From assembly GCA_008501635.1 (NCBI GenBank), contig QQUJ01000010.1, forward strand, positions 186,001 through 250,000: DNA of 64,000 nt, read 5' to 3'. The notes under the pieces were generated by a model, which was given only the letters and a program-made list of their open reading frames with translations, made no database searches and was not told the origin of the DNA. The position numbers were made by a program, and so were the translations under genes. This stretch comes from Pseudomonadota bacterium (GTDB taxonomy: Bacteria; Pseudomonadota; Gammaproteobacteria; QQUJ01). Positions 42,091 through 51,382 of the stretch are shown one piece after another; positions within the stretch are counted from its first letter, which is position 1, and each line of letters begins with the position of its first letter.

Positions 42091-43218
42091 ATGAACCTTA
42101 AATCCCTAGTCACACTCGTAGCAACCCTTCTGCTCACCGGCTGCTCCAACCTCAGCTATTACTCCCAATCCATCACCGGCCAACTCGACCTGATGAGCAA
42201 ACGCCGCCCCATCAGCGAAGTGGCAGCCGATGAAACAGTGCCGACTGCAACCCGCGAAAAACTGCTCGAAGTGCTGAAGATCCGCGACTTCGCCACGCGC
42301 GAATTGGCGCTGCCCGACAACGACAGTTACCGGATCTACGCCGATCTCGATCGCCCCTACGCGGTGTGGAATGTCTTTGCCACGCCGGAGTTTTCACTGC
42401 AACCGGAGCAGTGGTGTTTTTTGATGGTGGGCTGTCTGGCTTACCGGGGCTATTTCGATGAACGCGATGCACGCCTGTTCGCCGCCGGACTGAAGGCCGA
42501 GGGCAAGGATGTGTCGGTGGCGGGAATTCGCGCCTACTCGACGCTGGGTTGGTTCGACGATCCGGTGCTCAACACCTTTTTGGATCTGCCGCGCCATCAA
42601 CTGGCGGGCTTGGTGTTCCATGAGCTGGCTCACCAGCAGCTCTATATCGACGATGACAGTGCCTTTAACGAAAGTTTCGCGACGGCGGTGCAGCTGGCCG
42701 GTGTGCGGCGCTATCTGCAACAGTACGGCGAAGCGTCGGAGCGGGTGGCGTATGCCGATCAGCAGGGGCGTCAGGGCGAGTTCCTGGCGTTGGTGTCCGC
42801 GACGCGCGAGCAACTGGTGCAACTCTACGCCAACGCTGAGCCGGATTCCGGTAAGCGCCATGCGAAGGCAGAGATCTATCAGCGGATGCGCATGCAGTAC
42901 GCCGCGCTGCGTGATCGCTGGGGAGACTACCGTGGTTACGACGCATGGTTCGCCAGCGATCTCAACAACGCCAAACTGAGCGCCGTCGCCACCTATCGGA
43001 GTTGGGTGCCGGCCTTCGCGGCGCTGCTGGAGAACGAGCACGGCGATTTCGCCGCCTTCTATCGTGCTGCGAAACGCATCGGCGGCCTGGCGCCGGAGGA
43101 GCGAAAACAGCGTCTGGCGGCGCTTAGCCGCGACGGGTCACCTGTCGCAACGCGTCGTAGCTCGCGCGTTGACTCCGGCGACCCAGGTACTGCGGCACGA
43201 CCGAATCGATTGCCGTAG
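42091..43218 (+). CDS. Putative zinc aminopeptidase, lipoprotein (PF10023 type)
   Basis: 375 residues. Lipoprotein signal with lipobox LTGC (Cys about 18). The zinc motif HELAHQQLY lies at about residues 177-185, with a Glu in FNESFATAVQLAGV about 17 residues later, as in the bacterial aminopeptidase family of this kind. A periplasmic peptidase anchored to a membrane is likely. The last about 32 residues (SRDGSPVATRRSS on) overlap the end of the leftward NDUFA9-like gene by 95 bases; that tail is probably not family sequence, so the stop may be reached late after loss of an older one (inference). Confidence 0.85.
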   Translation: MNLKSLVTLVATLLLTGCSNLSYYSQSITGQLDLMSKRRPISEVAADETVPTATREKLLEVLKIRDFATRELALPDNDSYRIYADLDRPYAVWNVFATPEFSLQPEQWCFLMVGCLAYRGYFDERDARLFAAGLKAEGKDVSVAGIRAYSTLGWFDDPVLNTFLDLPRHQLAGLVFHELAHQQLYIDDDSAFNESFATAVQLAGVRRYLQQYGEASERVAYADQQGRQGEFLALVSATREQLVQLYANAEPDSGKRHAKAEIYQRMRMQYAALRDRWGDYRGYDAWFASDLNNAKLSAVATYRSWVPAFAALLENEHGDFAAFYRAAKRIGGLAPEERKQRLAALSRDGSPVATRRSSRVDSGDPGTAARPNRLP

Positions 43219-44083
43219 GGACGACACCCAGTTCTTCCGCGATGGGACCGCTACAGATGCTGTCGGTCTGCAGCGAGTGGTAGTTGTCGAGCGACATCGG
43301 TTTGCCCGGGACGAACTCCAGCAACCGCGCCTGCAGCTTCGACAGGCCGTCGCTCAATCCCAGGATCCAATGCCGCTTACCGATCTGGCGGCTGGCATAG
43401 GCGACCAGTTCGCGCAGGGTGAAGATCTGCGGGCCGCAGAGATCGTAACGTTGGCCGATAGTGGCCGGATTGTCGAGGGCATGGACAAAGGCGCTGGCGA
43501 CGTCATCGACGTAGATCGGGGCGAAGCGTGACTCGGGGCAGGCCAGTGGGAAGATCCACGGCGTCAGGCGCAGCAGCTTGGCGAAGCGGTTGAAGAAGCT
43601 GTCGCCGGGTCCGAAGATCACCGACGGGCGAAAGCTGGTCGTCTCCAGGTTGGGCGCGGCATGGACCAGCGCTTCCGCTTCGCCCTTGGTGCGCAGGTAG
43701 TGGCTCAAGCCGCCGTGGGCATCGGCATGCAATGCGCTCATGTGCAGCAGCCGCGTTACCCCGCGCGCCTGGCAGGCGGCGATCAGTCGCTCGGGCAGCT
43801 CGACATGCGCCTTGCGAAACCCGCTGCCATCGCGCCCTCGTTCGTTGAGGATGCCCACCAGGTTGATCGCCGCCGCGCAGCCGGAGACCAAGCCTTCCAG
43901 TGTGTCGGGGTCGTACACGTTGGCCTCGATCACCTGCGCAGTGGGCAGCAGCCGCAGATGCCGTGCCCGGTGGGCGTGGCGCGTCGGGATCCGCACCTGG
44001 TAGCCGGCATCGACCAGGCGGGTGACCATCCAGCTACCGACGAAACCGGTACCACCGAGGATACATACGGTTCGCTCTTGCAT
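43124..44083 (-). CDS. NDUFA9-like NAD(P)-binding protein (atypical SDR, complex I accessory type)
   Basis: 319 residues. N-terminal CILGGTGFVGSWMVTRLV gives the Rossmann glycine loop (about 7-24), and ARHLRLLPTAQVIEANVYD and INLVGILNERG follow. The subgroup is the bacterial homologue of the mitochondrial complex I subunit NDUFA9, whose exact role in bacteria is unclear. The C-terminus overlaps the aminopeptidase gene on the other strand by 95 bases, which is unusual for two genes of this size. Divergent from the second TSUP gene. Confidence 0.88.
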   Translation of the reverse strand: MQERTVCILGGTGFVGSWMVTRLVDAGYQVRIPTRHAHRARHLRLLPTAQVIEANVYDPDTLEGLVSGCAAAINLVGILNERGRDGSGFRKAHVELPERLIAACQARGVTRLLHMSALHADAHGGLSHYLRTKGEAEALVHAAPNLETTSFRPSVIFGPGDSFFNRFAKLLRLTPWIFPLACPESRFAPIYVDDVASAFVHALDNPATIGQRYDLCGPQIFTLRELVAYASRQIGKRHWILGLSDGLSKLQARLLEFVPGKPMSLDNYHSLQTDSICSGPIAEELGVVPTAIDSVVPQYLGRRSQRASYDALRQVTRRG

Positions 44084-44197
44084 GATTCGCTCCGTTGTTG
44101 ATTGTCCAGCCTCACTTGAAGTGTAGGCTCGGTTTCTGGCATCTCGCGAGAATCCGTGTAGGCTAACCGGCGAAGAGCAACAGTGGTATTGCCACTC

Positions 44198-44986
44198 ATG
44201 GAATTCTTACTCATCTACCTCGTCACCGGAGCGCTGGCGGGCACGCTGGCCGGACTGCTGGGTGTCGGCGGCGGTCTCGTCATCGTGCCGGCGCTGGTGT
44301 TCATCTTTCATGCCCAGGGATTCAACGAGGCGTTACTGGTGCACATGGCGGTCGGCACCTCGCTGGCGACCATCGTGCTTACCTCGATCTCATCGGTGCG
44401 CGCCCATCACCTGCACGGCGCGGTGCGGTGGCCGGTATTCTGGCGGCTGACACCGGGTATCGTCGTGGGCAGCCTGCTCGGGGCGGTGATCGCCGACTGG
44501 CTGCCGGCCGATGTGCTGCGCCGGGTGTTCGCCGTTTTCGTGCTGCTGGTCGCCGCGCAGATGGGTTTGGGCGCCAAACCCGCACCGCACCGCGAGCTGC
44601 CCGGCACACTCGCCAGCAGCGCGGTGGGCATCGTCATCGGTGCCGTTTCGGCGGTGGTGGGGATAGGCGGCGGGAGTTTGGCCGTGCCGTTCCTGGTCTG
44701 GTGCAACGTTGCGATGCGCAACGCTGTGGCGATCTCCGCCGCCTGCGGGCTCCCGATTGCGATTGCCGGGAGTGCCGGCTTCCTGGTGACGGGCCTGAAC
44801 GAACCGGGCCTGCCAGCGTGGAGCACGGGCTATCTCTACTGGCCCGCCGTTGCCGGCATTGCCGTTGCCAGCGTGCTGTTTGCTCCGCTGGGGGCGCGTT
44901 GGGCGCACCAGATTCCCGCCCAGGGTCTGAAGCGCTTTTTTGCGCTTTTTCTCGCCGTCGTCGGGTTACGCATGTTGCTGGGATGA
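44198..44986 (+). CDS. TauE/SafE (TSUP) family membrane protein, copy 2
   Basis: 262 residues from the ATG at 44198 (a GTG at 44183 is in frame). Glycine-rich loop TLAGLLGVGGGLVIVPAL near the start and VVGIGGGSLAVPFLV in the second half are the two pseudo-repeat signatures; about eight helices. It lies next to sat-aprBA and could export sulfite or another sulfur oxyanion, a role proposed for TSUP members (inference). No shared operon is evident, as sat starts 302 bases on. Confidence 0.92.
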   Translation: MEFLLIYLVTGALAGTLAGLLGVGGGLVIVPALVFIFHAQGFNEALLVHMAVGTSLATIVLTSISSVRAHHLHGAVRWPVFWRLTPGIVVGSLLGAVIADWLPADVLRRVFAVFVLLVAAQMGLGAKPAPHRELPGTLASSAVGIVIGAVSAVVGIGGGSLAVPFLVWCNVAMRNAVAISAACGLPIAIAGSAGFLVTGLNEPGLPAWSTGYLYWPAVAGIAVASVLFAPLGARWAHQIPAQGLKRFFALFLAVVGLRMLLG

Positions 44987-45288
44987 CGCGGCGTTGCGGC
45001 TCGCTCATTGGGATGACCCAACCACGCTCGCCGCGCCTGGCGCCGGAACCACGAGCGACCGGCACAGCAGGCGGGGGATTTTGAGAAAGGTTCACAGCAA
45101 GACAGGCGATGGGATTGACGCGCGCGTCGGTTAAATAAGGCGTCTTTATACCCGCAGTGATAATACCTGTTTGGCACCCCCCTGCCGGCTCCCTTAAGGT
45201 TTTTCTTCCTGGTGCAGCCCTACGCCCGTGTTTTGCGTGTCAACCACTCGCATTTCGCTACACGGGCTGACAAATAGAGAATCGAATC
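44987..45288. other. 302-base region between the TSUP gene and sat
   Basis: Contains a GC-rich first half and an AT-rich second half with TTTATACCC and GATAATACC (about 45143-45168) that may hold the sat promoter; no box pair is convincing. No gene or repeat seen. Confidence 0.45.
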
Positions 45289-46503
45289 ATGTCCAAGCTG
45301 GTGAATCCCCATGGGGGGGGAGAGCTCAAGCCCCTGTTGCTGGCCGGTGCCGCTCTGGAGCAGGAGCAGACCCGCGCCGCCGCATTGCCGCAAGTGCGCG
45401 TCAGCTCGCGCGAAGCGGGCGATCTGGTAATGATGGGTATCGGCGGTTTTACGCCGCTGACCGGTTTCATGACGCACGCCGATTGGTCCGGTGTCTGCGA
45501 TGGTATGAAGACAGCCAGCGGCCTCTTCTGGCCGATCCCGATCACGTTGTCCACCGACACGCTGAGCGCCGCCAGCATCAAGGAGGGTCAGGACATTGCC
45601 CTGGTCACCGTCGACGGCGAGATCATGGCCACCATGCAGGTGACCGAGAAGTACACCATCGACAAGGCCCATGAGTGCATGACGGTGTTCAAGACCACCG
45701 ACGACGAGCACCCGGGCGTGCAGATGGTGATGGGCCAGGGCGACGTCAATCTCGCCGGTCCGATCAAGGTGCTGTCGCTGGGTGGCTTCCCGGAAAAGTA
45801 TCCGGGCATCTTCCTGACCCCCGCCGAGACGCGCGAACTGTTCACCTCCAAAGGCTGGAGCACGGTTGCCGCGTTCCAGACCCGCAACCCGATGCACCGC
45901 TCGCACGAGTACCTGGCCAAGATCGCGGTCGAGATCTGCGACGGCGTGCTGGTGCACTCGCTGCTCGGCAAACTGAAGCCCGGCGATATCCCGGCCGAAG
46001 TGCGGGTGCGCGCCATCGACACCCTGATGGAGAACTACTTCGTGCAGGACACCGTGGTGCAGGCGGGTTACCCGCTCGATATGCGCTACGCGGGGCCGCG
46101 TGAGGCGCTGCTGCACGCGCTGTTCCGCCAGAACTACGGCTGCTCGCACCTGATCGTCGGGCGCGATCACGCCGGTGTCGGTGACTATTACGGCCCCTTC
46201 GACGCCCATCACATCTTCGGTGAGATTCCGGCTGATGCCCTGGAGACCCAGCCGCTGAAGATCGACTGGACCTTCTGGTGCGACAAGTGCGAAGGCATGT
46301 CGTCGATGAAGACCTGCCCGCACAGCGCCGAAGATCGCCTGATGCTCTCTGGCACCAAATTGCGCAAGGCGCTCTCGGAGGGTACCGAGGTGCCGCATAA
46401 CTTCAGTCGTCCCGAGGTGCTGGCCATTCTGCGCGAGTACTACGCCAGTCTCAAAGACGGTGAGAAGGTCGAGGTGAAGTTGAGCGGCCACTCGGCGCGC
46501 TGA
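45289..46503 (+). CDS. sat: Sulfate adenylyltransferase (homomeric, dissimilatory-type)
   Basis: 404 residues, the normal size. Sat interconverts sulfate plus ATP with adenylylsulfate (APS) plus pyrophosphate; next to AprBA in a sulfur oxidiser it is expected to run toward ATP. Motifs: [16 protein letters not shown] (about 196-211), [18 protein letters not shown], a Cys-rich segment [15 protein letters not shown] that may bind a metal, and [16 protein letters not shown]. The following 228 bases before aprB hold several hairpins. Confidence 0.97.
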   Translation: MSKLVNPHGGGELKPLLLAGAALEQEQTRAAALPQVRVSSREAGDLVMMGIGGFTPLTGFMTHADWSGVCDGMKTASGLFWPIPITLSTDTLSAASIKEGQDIALVTVDGEIMATMQVTEKYTIDKAHECMTVFKTTDDEHPGVQMVMGQGDVNLAGPIKVLSLGGFPEKYPGIFLTPAETRELFTSKGWSTVAAFQTRNPMHRSHEYLAKIAVEICDGVLVHSLLGKLKPGDIPAEVRVRAIDTLMENYFVQDTVVQAGYPLDMRYAGPREALLHALFRQNYGCSHLIVGRDHAGVGDYYGPFDAHHIFGEIPADALETQPLKIDWTFWCDKCEGMSSMKTCPHSAEDRLMLSGTKLRKALSEGTEVPHNFSRPEVLAILREYYASLKDGEKVEVKLSGHSAR

Positions 46504-46554
46504 CGGCGTTATCGATTTTCCGGGGCCTTTGTCCCGGCCGCATCCCCGGGATGT

Positions 46555-46695
46555 ACCCACCCATCCGGCAATGGCCATTGCCGGTGGGTAGCCGAGGCAG
46601 GGACGCCTCGGCGCGGAAGAAAACCGCGTGAGACAAGGGCGGACATGTACCGCCCTTGTCGCACCATGAATCGATCACGACGATCGATTTCATGG
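46555..46695 (+). other. Run of four hairpins between sat and aprB
   Basis: In order: palindrome CCGGCAATGGCCATTGCCGG inside ACCCAC...GTGGGT-like flanks (46555-46589); GCCGAGGC-N6-GCCTCGGC (46591-46612); ACAAGGGCGG-N7-CCGCCCTTGT (46633-46659); CCATGAA-TCGATC-N5-GATCGA-TTTCATGG (46664-46695). None has a T-run, so they are probably RNA processing or stability elements rather than terminators. Confidence 0.7.
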
Positions 46696-46731
46696 CCCGA
46701 TCAAATTCCAACTGCAGTGGAGAGAAAGACG

Positions 46732-47199
46732 ATGCCAACATTCGTACGTACCGACAAGTGCGATGGCTGCAAGGGTCAGGACAAGACCGCTTGCATGTAC
46801 ATCTGCCCCCATGACCTGATGGCGCTGGACAAAGACGGTTCCGTCACCGGCCACGCCATGAAGGCCTACAATCAGGAGCCGGAGCAGTGCTGGGAGTGCT
46901 ACTCCTGCGTGAAGATCTGCCCGCAGCAGGCCATCGAGGCGCGTCACTACGCCGACATCGTGCCCATGGGCGCCAGCGTCCAGCCATTGCGCGGGTCCGA
47001 CTCCATCATCTGGACCATCAAGTTCCGTAACGGGACCATGAAACGCTTCAAGTTCCCGATCCGCACCACCCCGGAGGGCTCCATCGAGCCCTACACCGGT
47101 AAGCCCAAGGCCGACATCAGCAAGATCGGCGAGGCAGGATTCTTCAACCTGGGCGGAGTTCAGAAACCGGGCAATCGCAGCGAGCTGACCCGCTTGTAG
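46732..47199 (+). CDS. aprB: Adenylylsulfate reductase, beta subunit
   Basis: 155 residues from the ATG at 46732, after a GGAGAGA site. Ferredoxin-like subunit that carries two [4Fe-4S] clusters; eight cysteines are visible at positions 10, 13, 21, 25, 53, 56, 59 and 63. A C-terminal extension (about 100-155) wraps the alpha subunit in known structures. AprAB converts sulfite plus AMP to APS in the oxidising direction. The stop codon TAG is the start of a REP-like pair that fills the gap to aprA. Confidence 0.97.
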   Translation: MPTFVRTDKCDGCKGQDKTACMYICPHDLMALDKDGSVTGHAMKAYNQEPEQCWECYSCVKICPQQAIEARHYADIVPMGASVQPLRGSDSIIWTIKFRNGTMKRFKFPIRTTPEGSIEPYTGKPKADISKIGEAGFFNLGGVQKPGNRSELTRL

Positions 47200-47243
47200 G
47201 AGCGCTGGAAGGCGCGAATTATCGCGGCTGCCGCCGCTCCCAC
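47196..47243. repeat. REP-like pair between aprB and aprA
   Basis: GTAGGAGCGCTGGAAGGCGC (47196 on) followed by TCGCGGCTGCCGCCGCTCCC (47222-47241), in inverted orientation. The first TAG is the aprB stop codon. It splits the two-gene operon and may shape relative expression of the subunits (inference). Confidence 0.75.
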
Positions 47244-47289
47244 GGGTTGCGACGGCGTCGAATGTCGAAAAGGCAACGAGGTAACGAAA

Positions 47290-49263
47290 ATGGCTGAAGG
47301 AACATTTGGAAATCCCGAGGTTGTCCAGGAAGAGGTGGACATCCTCATCATCGGTGGCGGTATGGCCGCCTGCGGTGCCGCTTATGAAATCGTGCCGTGG
47401 GTCGAAGCTGCCAAAGAGGCCGGCGTCGACATCAAGGTCAAGCTGGTCGACAAGGCCGCTCTGCCGCGCTCGGGTGCGGTGGCGCAGGGCCTCTCGGCGA
47501 TCAACACCTACATCGGCACCGAGCAGGATCCGGCCGACTACGCGCGCATGGTCTCTAACGATCTGATGGGTATCACCCGCGACGATCTGGCCTACGACCT
47601 GGGCCGTCACGTCGACGATTCGGTGCACCTGTTCGAGGACTGGGGCCTGCCGATCTGGAAGACCGACGCCGAGGGCGTGCGCCATGACGGTGCCGCGGCC
47701 CAGCGCGAGGGCATCCCTTCACTGCGCGATGGTGCCAAGCCGGTGCGTTCGGGTAAGTGGCAGATCATGATCAACGGCGAATCCTACAAGTGGATCGTCG
47801 CCGAGGCGGCGCAGAAGGCGCTGGGTGTGGACAACATCGAAGAGCGTATCTTCATCGTCAAGTTGATCAATGACAAGAACGATCCCAAGCGTATCGCCGG
47901 TGCCGTTGGTTTCTCGGTGCGCGAGCACAAAGTGGTCGTCTACAAGTTCAAGGCCTGTCTGCTGGTGTGCGGCGGCGCGGTGAACATCTTCCGTCCGCGC
48001 TCCGTCGGCGAGGGCACGGGTCGTGCCTGGTACCCGGTGTGGAACGCGGGTTCCACCTATGCCATGGCCGCCGAGGCCGGTGCCGAGCTCACCATGATGG
48101 AAAACCGTTTCGTGCCCGCCCGCTTCAAGGACGGTTACGGCCCGGTCGGCGCCTGGTTCCTGCTGTTCAAATCCAAGGCCACCAACGCCTTTGGCGATGT
48201 CTATATGGAGACCAACAAGGCGATGCTGGATCAGTATCCGCCCTACGGTCAGGCCGCCGTTCCGGCCTCCTGCCTGCGCAACCATCTCATGATGCACGAG
48301 ATGATCGAAGGCCGCGGCCCGATCTACATGGATACCGTCACCGCATTGGCCGATCTGCGCGAGAGCCTGACCCCGAAAGAGGTGAAGCACCTCGAAGCCG
48401 AGGCGTGGGAGGACTTTCTCGACATGTGTATCGGCCAGGCCGGTGTCTGGGCGGGTGAGAACATCGAGCCGGAGAAGACCAACTCCGAGCTGATGCCCAC
48501 CGAACCCTACCTGCTGGGCTCGCACTCCGGCTGCTGCGGCATCTGGGTCTCCGGTCCCGAGGATCTGGGCGCGCCGGCCGAGTGGAACTGGGGTTATCGC
48601 TCCATGACCACCATCAACGGCCTGTTCACCGCCGGTGACGGCGTGGGTGCCTCCGGTCACAAGTTCTCCTCCGGCTCGCACGCCGAAGGCCGTCTCGCGG
48701 CCAAGGCGATGGTCAAGTACGTGATGGACAACAAGGATCTGAAGCCCGAGCTCGATGCCTCCGTGGAACAGTTGGTCGAAGAGATCTACAAGCCGGTGCG
48801 CAACTACATCGAGCACAAGGACTACAGCTCCGCCATCGACGTCAATCCCCACTTCATCACGCCCAAGATGCTGCAGTTCCGCCTGCAGAAGATCATGGAC
48901 GAGTACGTGGCGGGTGTGGCGACCTGGTACAAAACCAACGCCAAGATGCTGGATGTGGCCGAAGCCAAGCTGGAGATGCTGAAGGAAGACGCCCAGAAGA
49001 TGCGGGCCAAGGATCTGCACGAACTGCTGCGTGCCTGGGAGAACTACCACCGCATCCTGACGGCGGAAGCCCACATGAAGCACATCCAGTTCCGCGAAGA
49101 GAGCCGTTACCCCGGTTTCTACTATCGTATGGACCACAACTATGTGGACGAAGAGAACTGGAAGTGCTTCGTCAACTCCACCTACGACAAGACGTCGAAG
49201 AAGTGGAACGTGTTCAAGCGCGAGCACGTCGATCTGGTCGACAAGTCGAAGCTCTTCAAGTAG
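47290..49263 (+). CDS. aprA: Adenylylsulfate reductase, alpha subunit
   Basis: 657 residues; FAD-containing catalytic subunit. FAD-binding DILIIGGGMAACGAAYE is at about 17-33, SGAVAQGLSAINTYIG is the second conserved block, and VCGGAVNIFRPRSVGEGTGR the third. In this subunit sulfite adds to the flavin and is released as APS in the oxidising direction. No membrane partner gene (aprM or qmoABC) follows in the window. The stop codon TAG is part of a REP-like element. Confidence 0.97.
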   Translation: MAEGTFGNPEVVQEEVDILIIGGGMAACGAAYEIVPWVEAAKEAGVDIKVKLVDKAALPRSGAVAQGLSAINTYIGTEQDPADYARMVSNDLMGITRDDLAYDLGRHVDDSVHLFEDWGLPIWKTDAEGVRHDGAAAQREGIPSLRDGAKPVRSGKWQIMINGESYKWIVAEAAQKALGVDNIEERIFIVKLINDKNDPKRIAGAVGFSVREHKVVVYKFKACLLVCGGAVNIFRPRSVGEGTGRAWYPVWNAGSTYAMAAEAGAELTMMENRFVPARFKDGYGPVGAWFLLFKSKATNAFGDVYMETNKAMLDQYPPYGQAAVPASCLRNHLMMHEMIEGRGPIYMDTVTALADLRESLTPKEVKHLEAEAWEDFLDMCIGQAGVWAGENIEPEKTNSELMPTEPYLLGSHSGCCGIWVSGPEDLGAPAEWNWGYRSMTTINGLFTAGDGVGASGHKFSSGSHAEGRLAAKAMVKYVMDNKDLKPELDASVEQLVEEIYKPVRNYIEHKDYSSAIDVNPHFITPKMLQFRLQKIMDEYVAGVATWYKTNAKMLDVAEAKLEMLKEDAQKMRAKDLHELLRAWENYHRILTAEAHMKHIQFREESRYPGFYYRMDHNYVDEENWKCFVNSTYDKTSKKWNVFKREHVDLVDKSKLFK

Positions 49264-49280
49264 GAGCGGCGGCAGCCGCG
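49261..49280 (+). repeat. REP-like element overlapping the aprA stop codon
   Basis: TAGGAGCGGCGGCAGCCGCG; the first three bases are the aprA stop. Confidence 0.75.
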
Positions 49281-49309
49281 AAGCAGTGTTCGCGGTATAG
49301 CACCAAAAT

Positions 49310-49340
49310 GCCGGGCGCCTGAGGGCGCCCGGCTTCATTT
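49310..49340 (+). terminator. Terminator after aprA
   Basis: Perfect 10-bp stem GCCGGGCGCC/GGCGCCCGGC (49310-49319 with 49324-49333) with TGAG loop, then TTCATTT. Confidence 0.8.
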
Positions 49341-49429
49341 CACAGTTGCGAATTCACGCCGAATTGTGTGGTAGTCACGCGCACCAATTGTTGAAACAAT
49401 TGCAGAAACTCGCAGCTAACCTCTCTTTG

Positions 49430-49489
49430 CAGGAGCGGCGGAAGCCGCGCAGGGCAATGGCCCAAAATACGCGGCTTCCGCCGCTCCTG
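49430..49489. repeat. REP-like inverted pair upstream of the YkgJ gene
   Basis: CAGGAGCGGCGGAAGCCGCG and its inverted copy CGCGGCTTCCGCCGCTCCTG, separated by about 20 bases. Confidence 0.8.
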
Positions 49490-49531
49490 CATTGCCCTTA
49501 CGGGCCCGCTCTCGATTGTGGAGATCCTTTT

Positions 49532-50329
49532 ATGAGCCAGTCTGACGCCAAATCCTGGACCAGTCCCGTTGTCCCCGTACGCTACGAGGGCTCGCACAAG
49601 ATCCGTTTCCGCTGCTACAAGGGCATCTCGTGTTTCAATGCCTGCTGCAAGAACGCCGATGTCACGCTGACGCCCTACGACATCGTGCGCCTGAAGAATC
49701 GGCTGGGCCTGCGCTCCGACGCCTTTTTGCGCGACTATGCCGTACCCTTCGAGTTCGAGCCCAAGGGGATTGCCGGGGTCAAGCTGCGCACCCTGGACGA
49801 CAGTCCGCAGTGCCTGTTCATGACCGATGAGGGGTGCAGCGTCTACGAGGACCGCCCGGCGGCCTGCCGTTACTACCCGGTGGGGCTGCTCTCGCTGCAC
49901 GAAACGGGCACGAGCGGGCAGAAGGATTACTACGCGGTAGTCAAGGAGGAGCATTGCAAGGGGCACGAGGAAGACAACGAACTGACCATCGATGAGTACC
50001 GCGAGGAACAGGGTCTCGATGAATACGATGCTCACAGTCTCGGCTGGCGCGAACTGATACTGAAGAAAAAATCAGCGGGACCCGCCGTTGGCAAGCCCTC
50101 GGAGCGCAGCCTGCGGCTCTTTTTCATGACCTGCTACAACCTCGACGATTTCCGCGGGTTCGTATTGAGCAGCGGTTTTCAGCAGGCCTACGTGATCGAC
50201 GATGAGTTGCTCGACCAGCTCAAGAACGATGAGGTGGCGCTGCTGGAGTTCGGCTATCGCTTCCTCAAGCAGGTGCTGTTCGGCGAGATGTCGATTGCGA
50301 TGCGCGATCGCGAAGGGGCGGCGGAATAG
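49532..50329 (+). CDS. YkgJ-family cysteine cluster protein
   Basis: 265 residues from the ATG at 49532; the frame is open from 49346 across a REP pair. Cysteines in FRCYKGISCFNACCKNADV (about 30-48) and GCSVYEDRPAACRYYPVG form the YkgJ-like zinc or iron cluster pattern. Function unknown in general; some homologues are linked to flagella or metal-binding. Possibly a companion of the sulfur-oxidation cluster by position only. Confidence 0.85.
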   Translation: MSQSDAKSWTSPVVPVRYEGSHKIRFRCYKGISCFNACCKNADVTLTPYDIVRLKNRLGLRSDAFLRDYAVPFEFEPKGIAGVKLRTLDDSPQCLFMTDEGCSVYEDRPAACRYYPVGLLSLHETGTSGQKDYYAVVKEEHCKGHEEDNELTIDEYREEQGLDEYDAHSLGWRELILKKKSAGPAVGKPSERSLRLFFMTCYNLDDFRGFVLSSGFQQAYVIDDELLDQLKNDEVALLEFGYRFLKQVLFGEMSIAMRDREGAAE

Positions 50330-50401
50330 TCGAAAGCGCCGCACCCCGGGGTGGCGGGGGATGACGCGGGTGCGTTGACGCCCCCGGTGTGAGCTGCCAG
50401 C

Positions 50402-51382
50402 ATGAGCCCCCCGGCCCATGACCCTGTGAGTTGCACCGTGGAACACCGACCCCCGCGAGAACTGCCCGACGATATCCTCTGTATCGATACCGGCTTCCTG
50501 CAGCCGGAACTGGCCGCCAGCTACCTGATGGGCTCAGGGGGACGCTACGCCTTCGTCGAAACCGGTACGGCGCTGGGGGTGCCGCATCTGCTCGCCACCC
50601 TAGACGCGCGTGGCATCGATCGTGCGGCGGTCGATTACGTCATCCCCACCCATGTCCACCTCGATCACGCCGGCGGCGCCGGCAGTCTGATGGCGGCGCT
50701 GCCCAACGCGCGCCTGGTGATCCACCCGCGCGGGGCACGGCACATGATCGATCCCGCCAAACTGTGGGCCGGTGCCACGGCTGTCTATGGCGCGGAGGTG
50801 ATGCGCACGACCTACGGCGAGGCCGTACCGGTCGCCGCCGAGCGCGTCATCGAGGCACCCGACGGCTTCGAACTCGATTTCAATGGCCGGGTGTTGAAGT
50901 TCATCGATACACCGGGACACGCCTACCATCATTTCTGTGTCTGGGATGAACGCAGCCGCGGCTTCTTCACCGGCGATACCTTCGGCATGTCGTTGCGCAC
51001 CTTCGACACCGACAAAGGTCCCTTCGTCTATCTGCCCAGCGCCCCCACCCAGTTCGATCCCCAGGCGTGGCACGCCTCGCTGGAGCGTATGATGGCCTTC
51101 TCCCCGGTTTGCATGTACCCGACCCACTACAGCCGCATCGAGCAGGTGGAGCGCCTGGCCGATGACCTGCATCACCTGATCGAGGCGTGCGTGGAGCTGG
51201 CGCTGGAGAACGCCGGCAACCATGGTGCCCTGCGCAACGCACTGGCCATGCAGATGGCCGAGCGCCTGCACGCGCACGGCTCGCCCTTCAGCAACGCAGA
51301 GCTCTTCGCCCGTATCGGCGATGACATCGAGGTCAATGCCCAAGGCCTGGAAGCGTGGCTGATGCGCCGTGAAAGTGCGTGA
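50402..51382 (+). CDS. Metallo-beta-lactamase-fold hydrolase
   Basis: 326 residues. The metal motif THVHLDHAGG is at about residues 80-89; further ligands are in DTPGHAYHH and FFTGDTFGMSL; PTHYSRIEQV near residue 240 contains a late His. It resembles a distinct MBL branch of unknown substrate (not glyoxalase II). It follows the YkgJ gene by 72 bases and may be cotranscribed with it. Confidence 0.85.
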   Translation: MSPPAHDPVSCTVEHRPPRELPDDILCIDTGFLQPELAASYLMGSGGRYAFVETGTALGVPHLLATLDARGIDRAAVDYVIPTHVHLDHAGGAGSLMAALPNARLVIHPRGARHMIDPAKLWAGATAVYGAEVMRTTYGEAVPVAAERVIEAPDGFELDFNGRVLKFIDTPGHAYHHFCVWDERSRGFFTGDTFGMSLRTFDTDKGPFVYLPSAPTQFDPQAWHASLERMMAFSPVCMYPTHYSRIEQVERLADDLHHLIEACVELALENAGNHGALRNALAMQMAERLHAHGSPFSNAELFARIGDDIEVNAQGLEAWLMRRESA

